Origin: Streptomyces mangrovi
GTDB lineage: Bacteria > Actinomycetota > Actinomycetes > Streptomycetales > Streptomycetaceae
Length of the DNA stretch: 64,000 nt
Direction: 5' to 3'
Assembly: GCF_900114215.1 (NCBI RefSeq)
Contig: NZ_FOSG01000007.1
Location: forward strand, 1 to 64,000
The translations under genes and the position numbers were made by a program. The notes under the pieces are model-generated. The model was not told the origin of the DNA, did not search any database, and worked only from the letters and a program-made list of their open reading frames with translations. Within the stretch, counting starts at the first letter, position 1. The number at the start of each line of letters is the position of its first letter. This document shows positions 50,058 to 59,459 of the stretch, piece after piece.

Positions 50058-51551
50058 TCATGCCGTGGGGTGTTCGGTGGTGCGAAGGTCCGCCGGGGCC
50101 CGGGGCGCGCCGAGGGGCGCTCCGGCCGCGTCGGCCCGGCCGCTCCGGCCGCTCCGGCCGCTGCCGCCCGCGCCCTCCGGTGCCGGCACGCGGACCGCCG
50201 GCCGTCCCGGACGCAGCAGGCGCCGTCCCAGACGCACCACGGTCTTGCGCCCGCCCTGTCCGAGCCAGGACGCGGTCATGGCGAGGAAGGGCGCCGGGTC
50301 GTCCGCCGCGAACCAGGCGGTCTCCGTCTCCCGCGGCCGGCTCCTCCCCTTCCCCGCGTCCTCCTCGCCGCCCGCGGCGTCCATGCCGCCCGCGGCGGTC
50401 CGGCGGCCGCGCCGGGCGGAGGTGAGCGGCAGTCCTTCGGAGGGCAGCGCCGCCAGCGAGGACAGCAGGGCGTAGTTCTCCGCGACGAAGAGGCGTCCCG
50501 GTACGGGGTCGGCCGGGGCGGCGGTCCGGCCGGTGAGGTCCAGGTGCAGGGCCCGTACGACGTCCAGCCCCGAGCGGTCGGTGAACAGGCGGAACTGCGC
50601 GCCGGGACGGGGGTTGAAGTCCAGCAACCGGTAGGTGCCGGTGGCGGTGTCGAACCGGAAGTCCAGGTCGAGGATGCCCCGGTAGTCCAGGTGCTCGGCC
50701 AGCAGCCGTGCCACCCGCTCGACCTCGGGGTTCGGCAGCCAGCGGCCGACCGCCGTGAGGCCCGCGTCCACCGGCCAGGAGCGCTCCTTGCGCCCCGCCC
50801 CTCCGGCGAGACGGACCGCGCCGCCGGTGAAGCAGCCGTGGAAGAACCAGTCGGTGTCGCGGCCGCCGGGCACGAGCCGCTGGAGCAGCAGCCGGCTGCC
50901 GGCCTCGCCGCTGCGCCGGTACAGGACGCGTGCCTGGTCCTCCGTGGTGACCACGGTGGTGCTGCGCAGTGTGCCGCCCTGGGGCAGCAGCCAGGGGCGG
51001 CTCCACTTGGCGATCAGGGGCAGGCCCAGCTCCCGGGCCGCGGCGGCGGCCTCGCCGGCGCTGCGCGGGCTCACGGTCGGCGGGTGCGGGATGTCCAGTT
51101 CCGCGCACATGGCGGCCAGGCGGGCCTTGTCGGCCACCCGCTGCGGCAGTTCGGGCGGCTGCTCGGGCAGCAGGAAGCGTCCGGCGAGCCGGCCGGCGAG
51201 CCGGGCCGCGGCGATGGCCCCCATGTCGTCCATGGGGATCAGGACGGCGGGCCGTCCGATGCGGTCGGAGATCTGACGGAGCATCCGCTCCAGCCGGTCG
51301 TCCGACGCTCCGCCGGCATCGACCGTCTCTCCCGTCCGGTGGGCGCCGCGGACCCCGTCCGCCGGCAGTTGGTGCCCCTGCCGCAGGTAGCGGGAGCGGC
51401 CGATGGGGCAGTGCGGCGACTCGACGACGGCGTGGACCTCGACACCGGCTCGCCCCAGGGACCTGATGGCCCCCAGGGTGCCGTGGTGGAAGGGATTCCG
51501 GTCGAGTCTCAGCAGCAGTACGGGTACCTCGGTGTCGAACGGTGGCGACAT
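50058..51551 (-). CDS. ATP-grasp carboxylate-amine ligase-like protein
   Basis: A 497-residue ATP-grasp enzyme. ATP-grasp features are GLPLIAKWSRPWLL (ATP lysine), LLLQRLVPGGRDTDWFFHG and ILDLDFRFDTATGTYRLLDFNPRPGAQF (Mg-binding acidic and Asn residues). It joins a carboxylate to an amine or similar nucleophile with ATP. The C-terminal 90 residues are low-complexity. It precedes the FAD oxidoreductase gene, and next to it on the other strand is the GH26 gene of the polysaccharide locus. Confidence 0.83.
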   Translation of the reverse strand: MSPPFDTEVPVLLLRLDRNPFHHGTLGAIRSLGRAGVEVHAVVESPHCPIGRSRYLRQGHQLPADGVRGAHRTGETVDAGGASDDRLERMLRQISDRIGRPAVLIPMDDMGAIAAARLAGRLAGRFLLPEQPPELPQRVADKARLAAMCAELDIPHPPTVSPRSAGEAAAAARELGLPLIAKWSRPWLLPQGGTLRSTTVVTTEDQARVLYRRSGEAGSRLLLQRLVPGGRDTDWFFHGCFTGGAVRLAGGAGRKERSWPVDAGLTAVGRWLPNPEVERVARLLAEHLDYRGILDLDFRFDTATGTYRLLDFNPRPGAQFRLFTDRSGLDVVRALHLDLTGRTAAPADPVPGRLFVAENYALLSSLAALPSEGLPLTSARRGRRTAAGGMDAAGGEEDAGKGRSRPRETETAWFAADDPAPFLAMTASWLGQGGRKTVVRLGRRLLRPGRPAVRVPAPEGAGGSGRSGRSGRADAAGAPLGAPRAPADLRTTEHPTA

Positions 51552-51844
51552 GGTGCGCAGTCCTCGGCGTTCCTCGGGGGTTTTTCCTTGCGGTTTTCTC
51601 TGGTGTTCATCCGGCGTTCTCCGGTGTTCCGCCGATGGTCTTACCGGGCGCCGGCGCGGTGCCGTGGCCGACGCCACCGAATTCCTCCCGGCGCTGGGCC
51701 GGGCGGGCGACGAAAGCAGCGAACGGGTTATCAGAAAGCGGCCCGGCGGGTTATTTGAGGGATTCTCCGATTAGTGTCTCGGAAAAGACGCGCAGGCCCG
51801 GGGAGAGAGAGCAGGCCGTTCTGGCGACGCAGCAAGGAGGCACG

Positions 51845-53014
51845 ATGCCCCATCGACACCCCCGACCGGGAGGAACCGGTCGGCACCGGAAGCCCGCGGC
51901 GCCCGCCCGGCGCCGCAGACTGACGACCGCGTGCGCCGGGGCCGTCGTCGCCGGAGCGCTGGTGGCGGGCGGCGCCGTGGCGACCGGCACGTTCGGGGAC
52001 GGCGACGGGCCCCGCCCGCCGGACGGGGCGGGCTCCTCGGTGGCCGCCGGCGCCTTCCTCGGGTCGGGTTCGGACGGGGTGCGGCGGATCGCGGAGCTGC
52101 GGGAGTGGCTCGGCGGTGCGGACCTGCGGGTGGGCCACACCTATCTGCCGGGCGACACCTGGGAGCGCATCGAGAGCGACCCGTACTTCCTGCGCCCCTG
52201 GGCCCAGTGGCGGCGCGCCGACCCCGACCGGCTGTTCGTGCTCAACGTGCCGATGCAGGCGCGCAACGAGGCCGGCGTCCCCGACCACGAGGTGCGCGAA
52301 CTGCTCGCCCAGGGCGCCCGGGGCCGCTTCGACCACCACTTCCGCACCCTGGCCGGGCATCTGGTCTCCGCGGGGGTGCCCGACACGGTGATCGTGCTGG
52401 GCTGGGAGATGAACGGCACCACCTACACCCACCGCTGCGCTCCGGATCCGCAGGCGTGGAAGGCGTACTGGAGGCGCATCGTCGACGCCATGCGGTCGGT
52501 GGACGGGCAGAGGTTCCGCTTCGATTTCGCGCCCAGCCGGGGAAAGGACGCGATCGGCTGGACCGAGTGCTACCCGGGTGACGACGTGGTCGACATCATC
52601 GGCATGGACTCCTACGACCAGCCGCCCGGCGAGACGTTCGACGACCAGGTGAACCAGCCCTACGGTCTGCGGCATCAGGTGGATTTCGCCGCCGCGCGCG
52701 GAAAGCAGATCTCCTACCCCGAATGGGGGCTGTTCCGCAGAGGCGACAACGCCGAGTACGTGCGCCGCATGCTGGACTGGATCGACGAGCAGAAGCCGCT
52801 CTACCACACCATCAGCGACTACTGTCCGCACGGCGTGTGGCGGTGCGGGGAGAACCCGAAGTCCTCCGCGGTCTTCCGGGAGAGGATGACGCCCGGCGCC
52901 TCGCGGCCGGGACGGAACCGGCCGGAGATCTGCGTGGACCTGGGCGACTGGCTGGGCGGCTGGTTCGGCGACCGGCGGCTGTGCGTCACCCTCTCCTGGG
53001 CGAGAAGGCCCTAG
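51845..53014 (+). CDS. secreted GH26-like glycoside hydrolase
   Basis: A 389-residue secreted or membrane-anchored protein with a hydrophobic segment at residues 29-50. The catalytic domain fits GH26 (beta-mannanase/xylanase clan A): VIVLGWEMNGTTY contains the acid/base Glu and QISYPEWGLF the nucleophile Glu. It starts at ATG 51845 after a strong AAGGAGG. It is divergent from the ATP-grasp gene and convergent with the EPS operon, so it may trim or degrade the polysaccharide made there. Confidence 0.85.
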   Translation: MPHRHPRPGGTGRHRKPAAPARRRRLTTACAGAVVAGALVAGGAVATGTFGDGDGPRPPDGAGSSVAAGAFLGSGSDGVRRIAELREWLGGADLRVGHTYLPGDTWERIESDPYFLRPWAQWRRADPDRLFVLNVPMQARNEAGVPDHEVRELLAQGARGRFDHHFRTLAGHLVSAGVPDTVIVLGWEMNGTTYTHRCAPDPQAWKAYWRRIVDAMRSVDGQRFRFDFAPSRGKDAIGWTECYPGDDVVDIIGMDSYDQPPGETFDDQVNQPYGLRHQVDFAAARGKQISYPEWGLFRRGDNAEYVRRMLDWIDEQKPLYHTISDYCPHGVWRCGENPKSSAVFRERMTPGASRPGRNRPEICVDLGDWLGGWFGDRRLCVTLSWARRP

Positions 53015-53074
53015 GCGAGGAGTCCCTGGACGGCGGCCCCCCGGGCGGCCGGGTGCCGGAGCGCACACCTTCCG

Positions 53075-53112
53075 CCCCGCCCCGGCCGGTGCACCCGCCG
53101 GACGGGGCGGGG
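53075..53112. terminator. hairpin between convergent GH26 and Wzz-like genes
   Basis: Arms CCCCGCCCC (53075-53083) and GGGGCGGGG (53104-53112) enclose a 20-base loop with weaker internal pairing. Confidence 0.5.
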
Positions 53113-53130
53113 TACGGGGTGTGCGGCGGG

Positions 53131-54063
53131 TCACCGGGCGGACCGCCGGCCCAGCTTCCGCCGCTCCTCCGGCGTCCCGTCCCCGGCCGCGTCCTTGCCG
53201 AAGGGCGCGGAGACGGACGCCGCCGCCGCTGCCGCCGCCTTGGCCGCGGCCTTGACGGCGGGTGCGGGAACCCCGGAGTCCGCGGCGGGCGCGGCCTGGG
53301 CGGGGGGCGCGGCGGAGGGTTTCGACGGGGAGGGTTTCGACGGGGAGGATGCGTCGGCGGCAGGCGCCGGCCGCTCGGCACGGGCGCTCCGGTTCGCGGC
53401 CCCGGCGGGGGCCGGTACGCCGACGGGGACCGGGGCGCGGCGGCCCCTGGGGGCGGCCAGGAGCGCGAGACCGCCGACGAGCCCGCCCGCGCAGCCGCCC
53501 ACCGCGACGGCGAGCGGCACCGAGGGCGAGGTGGGTTCGGTGGGGTCGAACGCCGGGGCGAACAGCGACAGCCGCACCCCCGTACTGCTCGTGGCCTGGT
53601 TCCCGGTCCTGGTCAGGGCGTTGGCCACCGCGTTGGAGGCGGCTGCGGCCCGGCCGGGGCTGGAGGCGGTCCCGGTGATCTCCACCATGGGCGCGTCCGG
53701 GGAGGTGGCCGACCGTACGGCGTCGCGCAGTTCCTCCACCGGCATCCTCGCCGCCGCCCTCGCCTCGGCGAGAACGGCGCTGTCGGTGGCGACGCGGCCG
53801 TACGCCTGGGCGAAGCCGAGGGCGGTCGCCGAGTCCGCCCCGGGGCCGGGCACCACGACCACGTAACTGGTCGCGGTGTAGCGGGGTGTGGCGAGCAGGC
53901 CGTACGCCGCTGCGCCGACCAGTCCCAGCAGGATCCCCAGTGCCAGCGGCCACCAGGCGGGCAGGGATGAGGGCCGCCACGGCGGCGAGAGGCGGGCGAG
54001 CGGGCCGGTGCGGCGCGGCGGTGCCGGCGGTTCGGGCGGTTCTGTCGTGCGCGGCTCGGTCAA
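53131..54063 (-). CDS. Wzz-like polysaccharide chain-length/co-polymerase protein
   Basis: A 310-residue membrane protein with two transmembrane segments (about residues 37-58 and 182-205) bracketing an extracellular domain that starts TPRYTATSYVVVVPG, as in Wzz proteins. It has no kinase domain. The C-terminal tail is Ala/Pro/Ser-rich. TTG 54063 is the probable start with GAGGTAG upstream. It is last gene of the leftward EPS operon and likely sets chain length with the polymerase. Confidence 0.8.
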   Translation of the reverse strand: MTEPRTTEPPEPPAPPRRTGPLARLSPPWRPSSLPAWWPLALGILLGLVGAAAYGLLATPRYTATSYVVVVPGPGADSATALGFAQAYGRVATDSAVLAEARAAARMPVEELRDAVRSATSPDAPMVEITGTASSPGRAAAASNAVANALTRTGNQATSSTGVRLSLFAPAFDPTEPTSPSVPLAVAVGGCAGGLVGGLALLAAPRGRRAPVPVGVPAPAGAANRSARAERPAPAADASSPSKPSPSKPSAAPPAQAAPAADSGVPAPAVKAAAKAAAAAAASVSAPFGKDAAGDGTPEERRKLGRRSAR

Positions 54064-54069
54064 GGCGGG

Positions 54070-55353
54070 CTACCTCTTCGTCGTCGGAGCGGTCGGTGCG
54101 GTCGGTGCGGTCGGTGCGGCCGGTGCGGCGGACGCGGCCGGGACGACCGGAGCGGGCAGGGGCGTTACGGGGGCGCGTCCGGCGGCATGTGTGGCGGTGC
54201 CCGCGGCCGGGCGCGCGGGGGCGCGGCCGTGGAGCTCCTCGTACAGGGCCATGAGCCGGTCCGCGCCGCGGGCCACGTCGTAGCGGCGCACGGCCTCGCA
54301 GACCGGGGCCCGGCGCCTGCCGGGCGGCACCGACGACGGCTCGCGCAGCGCCGCGACCAGGCTCGCGACCCCCGGTTCGACGCGGTGCGCCCCGGGGGCG
54401 TGGGAGCGCGGCAGCTCGTCGATGGCCGGGCAGGTCACATGGAGCACGGGCAGCCCGGCCGCCAGCGCCTCCAGCACGGCCAGCCCGAATGCCTCCTCGG
54501 CCGACGGCGAGACGAACACGTCCATGGCGCTGAGCAGCCCGGGGATGTCCGGGCGGCCCTCGTGCCCGCCGGGCTCGGCCCCCACCGCTCCCCCGCACTC
54601 CCCCAGCAGCCGTACGCGGTCGGCGATGCCGAGCCCGGCGGCCAGTTCGCGCAGCCTGCCGTGCTCCGGCCCGTCCCCGGCCAGGACCAGATGGGCCCCG
54701 GGGAGCTGTGCGACGGCCCGCACCGCGATGTCGAAGCGCTTGCCGGGCACCAGCCGTCCGACGCCGCCGACCACCAGGGCGTGCGCGGGCAGTCCCAGGC
54801 GGGTGCGCACCGACGCGCGCACCACGGGGTCGAAGCGGAACCGGGCGGCGTCGATGCCGTTGGGGATGACCTTGATGCGGGAGCCGGGCACGCCCCAGCG
54901 GCGCAGCCGGGAGGCCACGGTGGTGGAGACCGCGACGGTCGCGGTGCCCATGCGCTCGGTCGCCAGGTACAGGGCGCGGGCGCCCTGGGTGAGCGGGCGG
55001 CCCTCGATCCGCCGCTCGCCCAGGGAGTGCTCGGTGGCCACCACGGTGCGCGTCCCGGCCAGCCGCGCCGCGATCCGCCCGTAGACGCAGGCCCGGTACA
55101 GATGGGTGTGGACGATGTCGTAGCGCCCGGCGCGGACGGTGTCCACCAGCCGCGGCAGGGCGGACAGGTCGCGGTTGCCGCGCATCCCCAGATGGGTGAC
55201 GGCGGTGCCGTCGGCCTCGATGCCCTCGGCGACCGCGCCGGGGTTGGTCAGGGTGACGACGTCGCAGCACAGCGGCAGGTGGCGCAGCAGCAGCCGCAGT
55301 TGCTGCTCGGCGCCGCCCGCGCCGAGGCCGGTGATGACGTGCAGCACTCTCAT
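54070..55353 (-). CDS. GT4 glycosyltransferase
   Basis: A 427-residue cytoplasmic glycosyltransferase. N-terminal HVITGLGAGGAEQQL is the GT4 acceptor-side loop. The donor domain has VGGVGRLVPGKRFD and the EX7E-type SPSAEEAFGLAVLEALAAGLPV. The C-terminal tail consists of Ala-Pro-Thr repeats coded by GGTCGGTGC units (54091-54117). It adds a sugar during EPS repeat-unit assembly. Confidence 0.9.
   Translation of the reverse strand: MRVLHVITGLGAGGAEQQLRLLLRHLPLCCDVVTLTNPGAVAEGIEADGTAVTHLGMRGNRDLSALPRLVDTVRAGRYDIVHTHLYRACVYGRIAARLAGTRTVVATEHSLGERRIEGRPLTQGARALYLATERMGTATVAVSTTVASRLRRWGVPGSRIKVIPNGIDAARFRFDPVVRASVRTRLGLPAHALVVGGVGRLVPGKRFDIAVRAVAQLPGAHLVLAGDGPEHGRLRELAAGLGIADRVRLLGECGGAVGAEPGGHEGRPDIPGLLSAMDVFVSPSAEEAFGLAVLEALAAGLPVLHVTCPAIDELPRSHAPGAHRVEPGVASLVAALREPSSVPPGRRRAPVCEAVRRYDVARGADRLMALYEELHGRAPARPAAGTATHAAGRAPVTPLPAPVVPAASAAPAAPTAPTAPTAPTTKR
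54091..54117. repeat. 9-bp tandem repeats at glycosyltransferase C terminus
   Basis: Three perfect GGTCGGTGC units plus a diverged fourth are in frame and encode an Ala-Pro-Thr tail. Confidence 0.9.
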
Positions 55354-55429
55354 CGGTCCTCCTCTCCCGTGCCGCGGTCCCGGGTCCGGGCCCGCCTTCC
55401 GGGCGGGCGGCCCGTTCCGCGCGCCGCCG

Positions 55430-56260
55430 TCACCGTCCGGCCCCGGTGAGGGATCCGGCGGCCGGGGCGGTGGGCCCGCTGGGCAGGGCCCGGCGCCGCA
55501 GGGGGTGCAGCAGTCTCTTGGCGTACAGCCGCGGCGAGGTGTCCTCCTCGCCGATGTGGACGCGGGGCAGGGCGTGCGGACCGGTCAGCGGGCCGGGGTC
55601 GATGGCGCAGGCGTACGCGTAGCCCGCCGCGCGCACCGCCCGCACCGCGCGGTGGTCGACCGTGCCGTAGGGGTAGCAGAAGCCCTCCGCCCGGCGTCCG
55701 GTGATCTCCTCCAGCAGCTCGCGGCTGCCCCCGGTCTCCCGGCGCAGGGTCTCGTCGTCGGCGGCCGTCAGGTCGAGGTGGAGCAGCCCGTGGGAGCCGA
55801 CCTCCATTCCGGCGCCGACCGCGGCGCGGATCCCCGCCTCGGTCAGCAGCGGCTTGCGCGGGCCCAGCGGGTCCCACTCGTTGTCGCCGCCGAGCCTGCC
55901 GGGCAGGACGAACACGGTCGCGGTGCAGCCGTGGCGGCGCAGCAGCGGCACGGCCTCCCCGATGAAGTCCGCGTACCCGTCGTCGAAGGTCAGGCCCACC
56001 AGGCCCGCGCCGCGTCCGGCCGCTCTCTCCCGCAGCAGCTCGCCCACCCCCACGCCGCGCAGGCCGCGCCGCCGCAGCCAGCGCAGCTGGCGGTCCAGGC
56101 GGCCCGGCGAGACGGTGACGTTGTAGGGGTCCTCGGTGTGTTCGGCCACCGAGTGGTACATCAGTACCCAGGGGCGCACCGGCCGCAGCCGCGGCAGCGA
56201 GGCGGGGGGCGCGGTCGGGTCGGGGGCGGGTGTGGTCGTACGGGCCGGATCAGCGGGCAT
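55430..56260 (-). CDS. polysaccharide deacetylase (CE4 family)
   Basis: A 276-residue CE4 enzyme. Motif 1 LTFDDGYADF has the catalytic Asp and metal Asp. Motif 2 GSHGLLHLDL has the metal His pair, and motif 3 is FCYPYGTVDH. It removes N-acetyl groups from polysaccharide amino sugars. No clear signal peptide is present, so it may act on cytoplasmic intermediates or be released otherwise. Its start overlaps the flippase stop by 11 bases. Confidence 0.88.
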   Translation of the reverse strand: MPADPARTTTPAPDPTAPPASLPRLRPVRPWVLMYHSVAEHTEDPYNVTVSPGRLDRQLRWLRRRGLRGVGVGELLRERAAGRGAGLVGLTFDDGYADFIGEAVPLLRRHGCTATVFVLPGRLGGDNEWDPLGPRKPLLTEAGIRAAVGAGMEVGSHGLLHLDLTAADDETLRRETGGSRELLEEITGRRAEGFCYPYGTVDHRAVRAVRAAGYAYACAIDPGPLTGPHALPRVHIGEEDTSPRLYAKRLLHPLRRRALPSGPTAPAAGSLTGAGR

Positions 56261-58019
56261 GGCGGAACCTTCGTGTGACGGCGGTGAGGAGCTGCGGTAC
56301 TTCGGGCGCCCGGACGGCGAGCGCGGCGGCGGTGAAGGCGGCCGGGACGGCCAGCGCCCCGGCGGCGGCGGTGGGGAGCGGGGAGGGCAGGAGCGGTGCG
56401 GCGGCCAGGCCGGCCGCGGTGGCCGCGGCGGCGGCCAGCGTCAGCCGGACCAGACCTGCCGCCACCGTGCGCACCCGGACGGGCAGGACGCGGGTGCGCA
56501 GACCGCACAGGAGCAGCAGCGCGGTGGTGGTGATCCCGGCGGCGTTGGCCGCGGCGATGCCGTGGACGCCCCAGCGGGGGGCCGCCAGGGCACCGGCCAC
56601 GACGGTGAGCAGCAGGCCGGCGGCCATCGCGGCGGCCGGGTACCAGACGGGCCGGGCGGTGGCGAAGAACGGCCGGACCAGGGCGCCGGCCAGGCAGTGG
56701 CCGAGCAGTCCGGTGGCGTAGACGCGCATGACCGAGGCGGTGGCGGCGGTGTCCGCGGCTCCGAAGGCGCCCCGCTCGAAGAGGAGCTGGACGATCTGGG
56801 GGGCGTAGGCGATCACGTACGCGGCCCCCAGCAGCACCACCGTCGCGGCCAGCACCAGATCGCGTTCCACGCGCCGCCGGGCCCGCTCGGTCCGGCCGTC
56901 GGCCATGGCCCGGGCGACCAGGGGGAAGGTGACCGTGCACAGCAGCAGGGAGAAGGTCATGGGCAGTTGGGCGATCTTCTGCGCGTAGTTCAGGTGCGAG
57001 ATCGCGCCGGGCGGCAGCCCGGAGGCCAGGAAGCGCTCGACGAGCACCTGCGACTGGCGGGAGAGGGCGAAGACGGCCACCGGCGCGACCACGCCCCAGC
57101 CCACCAGCGCCGCGGCGCGCGGGACGCCTGCGGTGCGCGGGGCGCATACGGCACGTGCGGCGCGTACGGACCGGCGCGCGCGCAGGATTGCGACGGCGCG
57201 GAGGTGCAGGTGCCGCCAGAACGCCGGGAGCTGCACCAGGACCATCGCCAGGCTGCCCGCGGCCACCCCGAACGCGGCTGCGCGCACCCCCCACCGGGCG
57301 TGCAGGCCCAGCACCACGGCGATGACGGTGATGTTGTACGCGCAGTAGATCGCCGCCGGGGGCGCGAAGCTGCGGTGGGCGCGCAGGGCCGCGCTGAAGT
57401 ACCCGGCGGTTCCGAAGCCCAGCACGGTGACGGCCGTCAGCCGGGTGCAGTCCGCCGCCAGGCCGGGGTCGGCCAGGCCGGGCGCGAGGGCTCCCACCAG
57501 CGGCGGTGCCAGCAGCGCCACGGCCGCGGCGGCGCACGCCAGTGCCAGGAGCAGCCGGGGAAGCGTGGCCGCCAGCAGCGCGCGCACCGGGTCGGCGGGG
57601 CCCGCGGGATCCTCCGGGAGGGCGCGGGCGTCCTTCCCGGTCTCGCGGACGGCGGCGCGGCGCGACAGCGCGAGGCTGAACGCCGGGACCAGCACCAGCG
57701 CCATGGCGTCCTCGATGAGGATCGTCGAGGCGAACTCGGGGACGGTCCAGGACACCAGGAACGCGTCCGTCTCGCTGCCCGCGCCGAACAGATGGGCGAT
57801 GGTCTGGTCCCGCACCAGGCCGAAGAAGGAACCGGCGGCGGTGAGGACTGCGGTCGCCGCGGCGGCCCGGGCGACGAGCCGCCTGCCCGGCGCGGAACCG
57901 GAACCGGGCGCGGGTGCGGGTGCGGGTGCGGGCGGGGAGGCGAAGGGCCCGGAGGGCGGTGGGGGCGCGCCGGTCACGCCGGTCGCGGTGCTGGTGCTGG
58001 TGCTGGTGCTGGTGCTCAC
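56250..58019 (-). CDS. MurJ/Wzx-like lipid-linked oligosaccharide flippase
   Basis: A 589-residue polytopic membrane protein of the MVIN/MurJ superfamily: AAGSFFGLVRDQTIAHLFGAG at the first helix and AISHLNYAQKIAQLPMTF before a later helix. GTG 58019 overlaps the O-antigen-ligase-like stop (GTGA). The N terminus begins with a Ser-Thr repeat coded by GGTGCT units. In this cluster it likely flips the undecaprenyl-linked repeat unit rather than lipid II. Confidence 0.87.
   Translation of the reverse strand: MSTSTSTSTSTATGVTGAPPPPSGPFASPPAPAPAPAPGSGSAPGRRLVARAAAATAVLTAAGSFFGLVRDQTIAHLFGAGSETDAFLVSWTVPEFASTILIEDAMALVLVPAFSLALSRRAAVRETGKDARALPEDPAGPADPVRALLAATLPRLLLALACAAAAVALLAPPLVGALAPGLADPGLAADCTRLTAVTVLGFGTAGYFSAALRAHRSFAPPAAIYCAYNITVIAVVLGLHARWGVRAAAFGVAAGSLAMVLVQLPAFWRHLHLRAVAILRARRSVRAARAVCAPRTAGVPRAAALVGWGVVAPVAVFALSRQSQVLVERFLASGLPPGAISHLNYAQKIAQLPMTFSLLLCTVTFPLVARAMADGRTERARRRVERDLVLAATVVLLGAAYVIAYAPQIVQLLFERGAFGAADTAATASVMRVYATGLLGHCLAGALVRPFFATARPVWYPAAAMAAGLLLTVVAGALAAPRWGVHGIAAANAAGITTTALLLLCGLRTRVLPVRVRTVAAGLVRLTLAAAAATAAGLAAAPLLPSPLPTAAAGALAVPAAFTAAALAVRAPEVPQLLTAVTRRFRHAR
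57987..58016. repeat. hexanucleotide repeat at flippase N terminus
   Basis: Five perfect GGTGCT units encode Ser-Thr repeats directly after the start codon. A second 6-bp repeat region (GCGGGT units, about 57911-57935) encodes Ala-Pro repeats. Confidence 0.92.
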
Positions 58020-59458
58020 CGTGCGCCCGCCTCCTTCGCGCCCCGCGCGCTGCGGCCGGCCGCGCCGCCGACCGCCGCCGCGGGGGCCAGTGCCCACCAG
58101 GCGGCCAGGCCGAGTGCCACGGCGGTCAGCACCGTGGAGGGGCCCCCGATGTCGGCGTAGAGGAAGTCGACGCAGACCAGGACGAGCAGGCCGGTCGCGG
58201 CCGGGCCGCAGTCGGCGTCCCGCCCCGCCGCCCGCGCCCGCCGCAGCCGCCGCAGGCCCAGCACCAGCAGCGCGGCCCAGCCGCCCACGACGGCGACGGC
58301 GCCGGCCAGCCCCTGTTCGGCCAGGAGGAGCAGGTACATGTTGTGCGGGGACAGCAGGGGCTGGCGGTGGAAGTCCTGTCCGGCCCCGGCGGTGTCGCTC
58401 GCCGAGGACAGCGCGAGGGAGGCGTGGGAGTCGCGGTGCTCGGCGAAGCCCCTGGGGCCCACCCCGGTCAGCGGGTTCTCGCGCCAGATCCCCGCGGCGG
58501 CGGCCCACATGGTGTAGCGGTCGGTCACGGACCGGTCGGGCTCTCCGGCGACCTCGGTGATGCTGGCGGCGCGCTCGGCGACGAGGTCGCCGCCCACGCC
58601 GAATCCTCCGACCAGGACCACCGCGGCGGCCGAGGCGACCGCCAGGGTGCGCAGGGCCGCCCGCAGCCCCGTCAGGAGCAGCACGGTCGTGCAGGCGGCG
58701 GCGGTGGAGATCCACGTCCCCCGGCTGAAGGAGAGGGCCAGCGGCACCAGGAGCGCGGCGGCGGTGCCCAGCGCCGCCGGCCGCAGCCACCGGGGGGCTC
58801 CGGCCGGCGGGGCGAGCCCTGCGGCCAGGGCGACGACGACGCCGCAGGAGACGGCGGAGGCCATCCCCATGACGTCCGTCGGCCCGAAGGTGCCCACCGC
58901 CCGGACGTTCTCCCCCTGGTACGAGGCGCCGGTGCCGGTGAGGTACTGGTGGACGCCGACCGCGCCCTGCACCACGGCGACCGCCACCAGCGAGGCGGCG
59001 ACCGCCCGGGTGTGCCGCGGCGAGCGCAGCGTGAGCACCAGGGCGGCCGGCACCAGGACGAACACCTGGAGCAGACGGACGAAACCGGTGAGGCCGGCCG
59101 CGGGGTCCTGGGCCGTCACGGCCGCCAGCGCCAGACCGGCGGCCGGGGCCGCCAGGACGACGGCGGCCGGGGCCGCCAGCGGGCGCGCGCGGGTGCGCAG
59201 CGCCCACGCGGCGCAGCACACGACCAGGACGCCCGAGGCGGCGTCGGCGAGGGTGGGGCCCGCGCCTCCCCCGCCGGGTTCGCGGTACGCGGGCACGCAC
59301 ACCAGCAGGACGGTGGCGAGTGCCGGCAGCACCGGCCGGTGGGCGGCCGCCGCCTTCGCGAGGCGGGCCCCGGGCTCTGCGGGCTCCGTGGGCTGTACGC
59401 CGGCCGCGCCGGCCGTGATGGCCGTGGTGACCGTGGTGACCGTGGTGGCCGTCGTCAC
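58016..59458 (-). CDS. O-antigen ligase/polymerase-like membrane protein (Wzy/WaaL family)
   Basis: A 480-residue protein with about ten to twelve hydrophobic helices. The Wzy_C region contains LALSFSRGTWIS and the extracellular loop with ENPLTGVGPRGFAEHRDSHA and SPHNMYLLLLAEQGL, characteristic of O-antigen ligases and Wzy polymerases. It would polymerise or ligate the exported repeat units. The flippase gene follows with a GTGA overlap. Confidence 0.85.
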   Translation of the reverse strand: MTTATTVTTVTTAITAGAAGVQPTEPAEPGARLAKAAAAHRPVLPALATVLLVCVPAYREPGGGGAGPTLADAASGVLVVCCAAWALRTRARPLAAPAAVVLAAPAAGLALAAVTAQDPAAGLTGFVRLLQVFVLVPAALVLTLRSPRHTRAVAASLVAVAVVQGAVGVHQYLTGTGASYQGENVRAVGTFGPTDVMGMASAVSCGVVVALAAGLAPPAGAPRWLRPAALGTAAALLVPLALSFSRGTWISTAAACTTVLLLTGLRAALRTLAVASAAAVVLVGGFGVGGDLVAERAASITEVAGEPDRSVTDRYTMWAAAAGIWRENPLTGVGPRGFAEHRDSHASLALSSASDTAGAGQDFHRQPLLSPHNMYLLLLAEQGLAGAVAVVGGWAALLVLGLRRLRRARAAGRDADCGPAATGLLVLVCVDFLYADIGGPSTVLTAVALGLAAWWALAPAAAVGGAAGRSARGAKEAGAR

Positions 59459-59459
59459 C

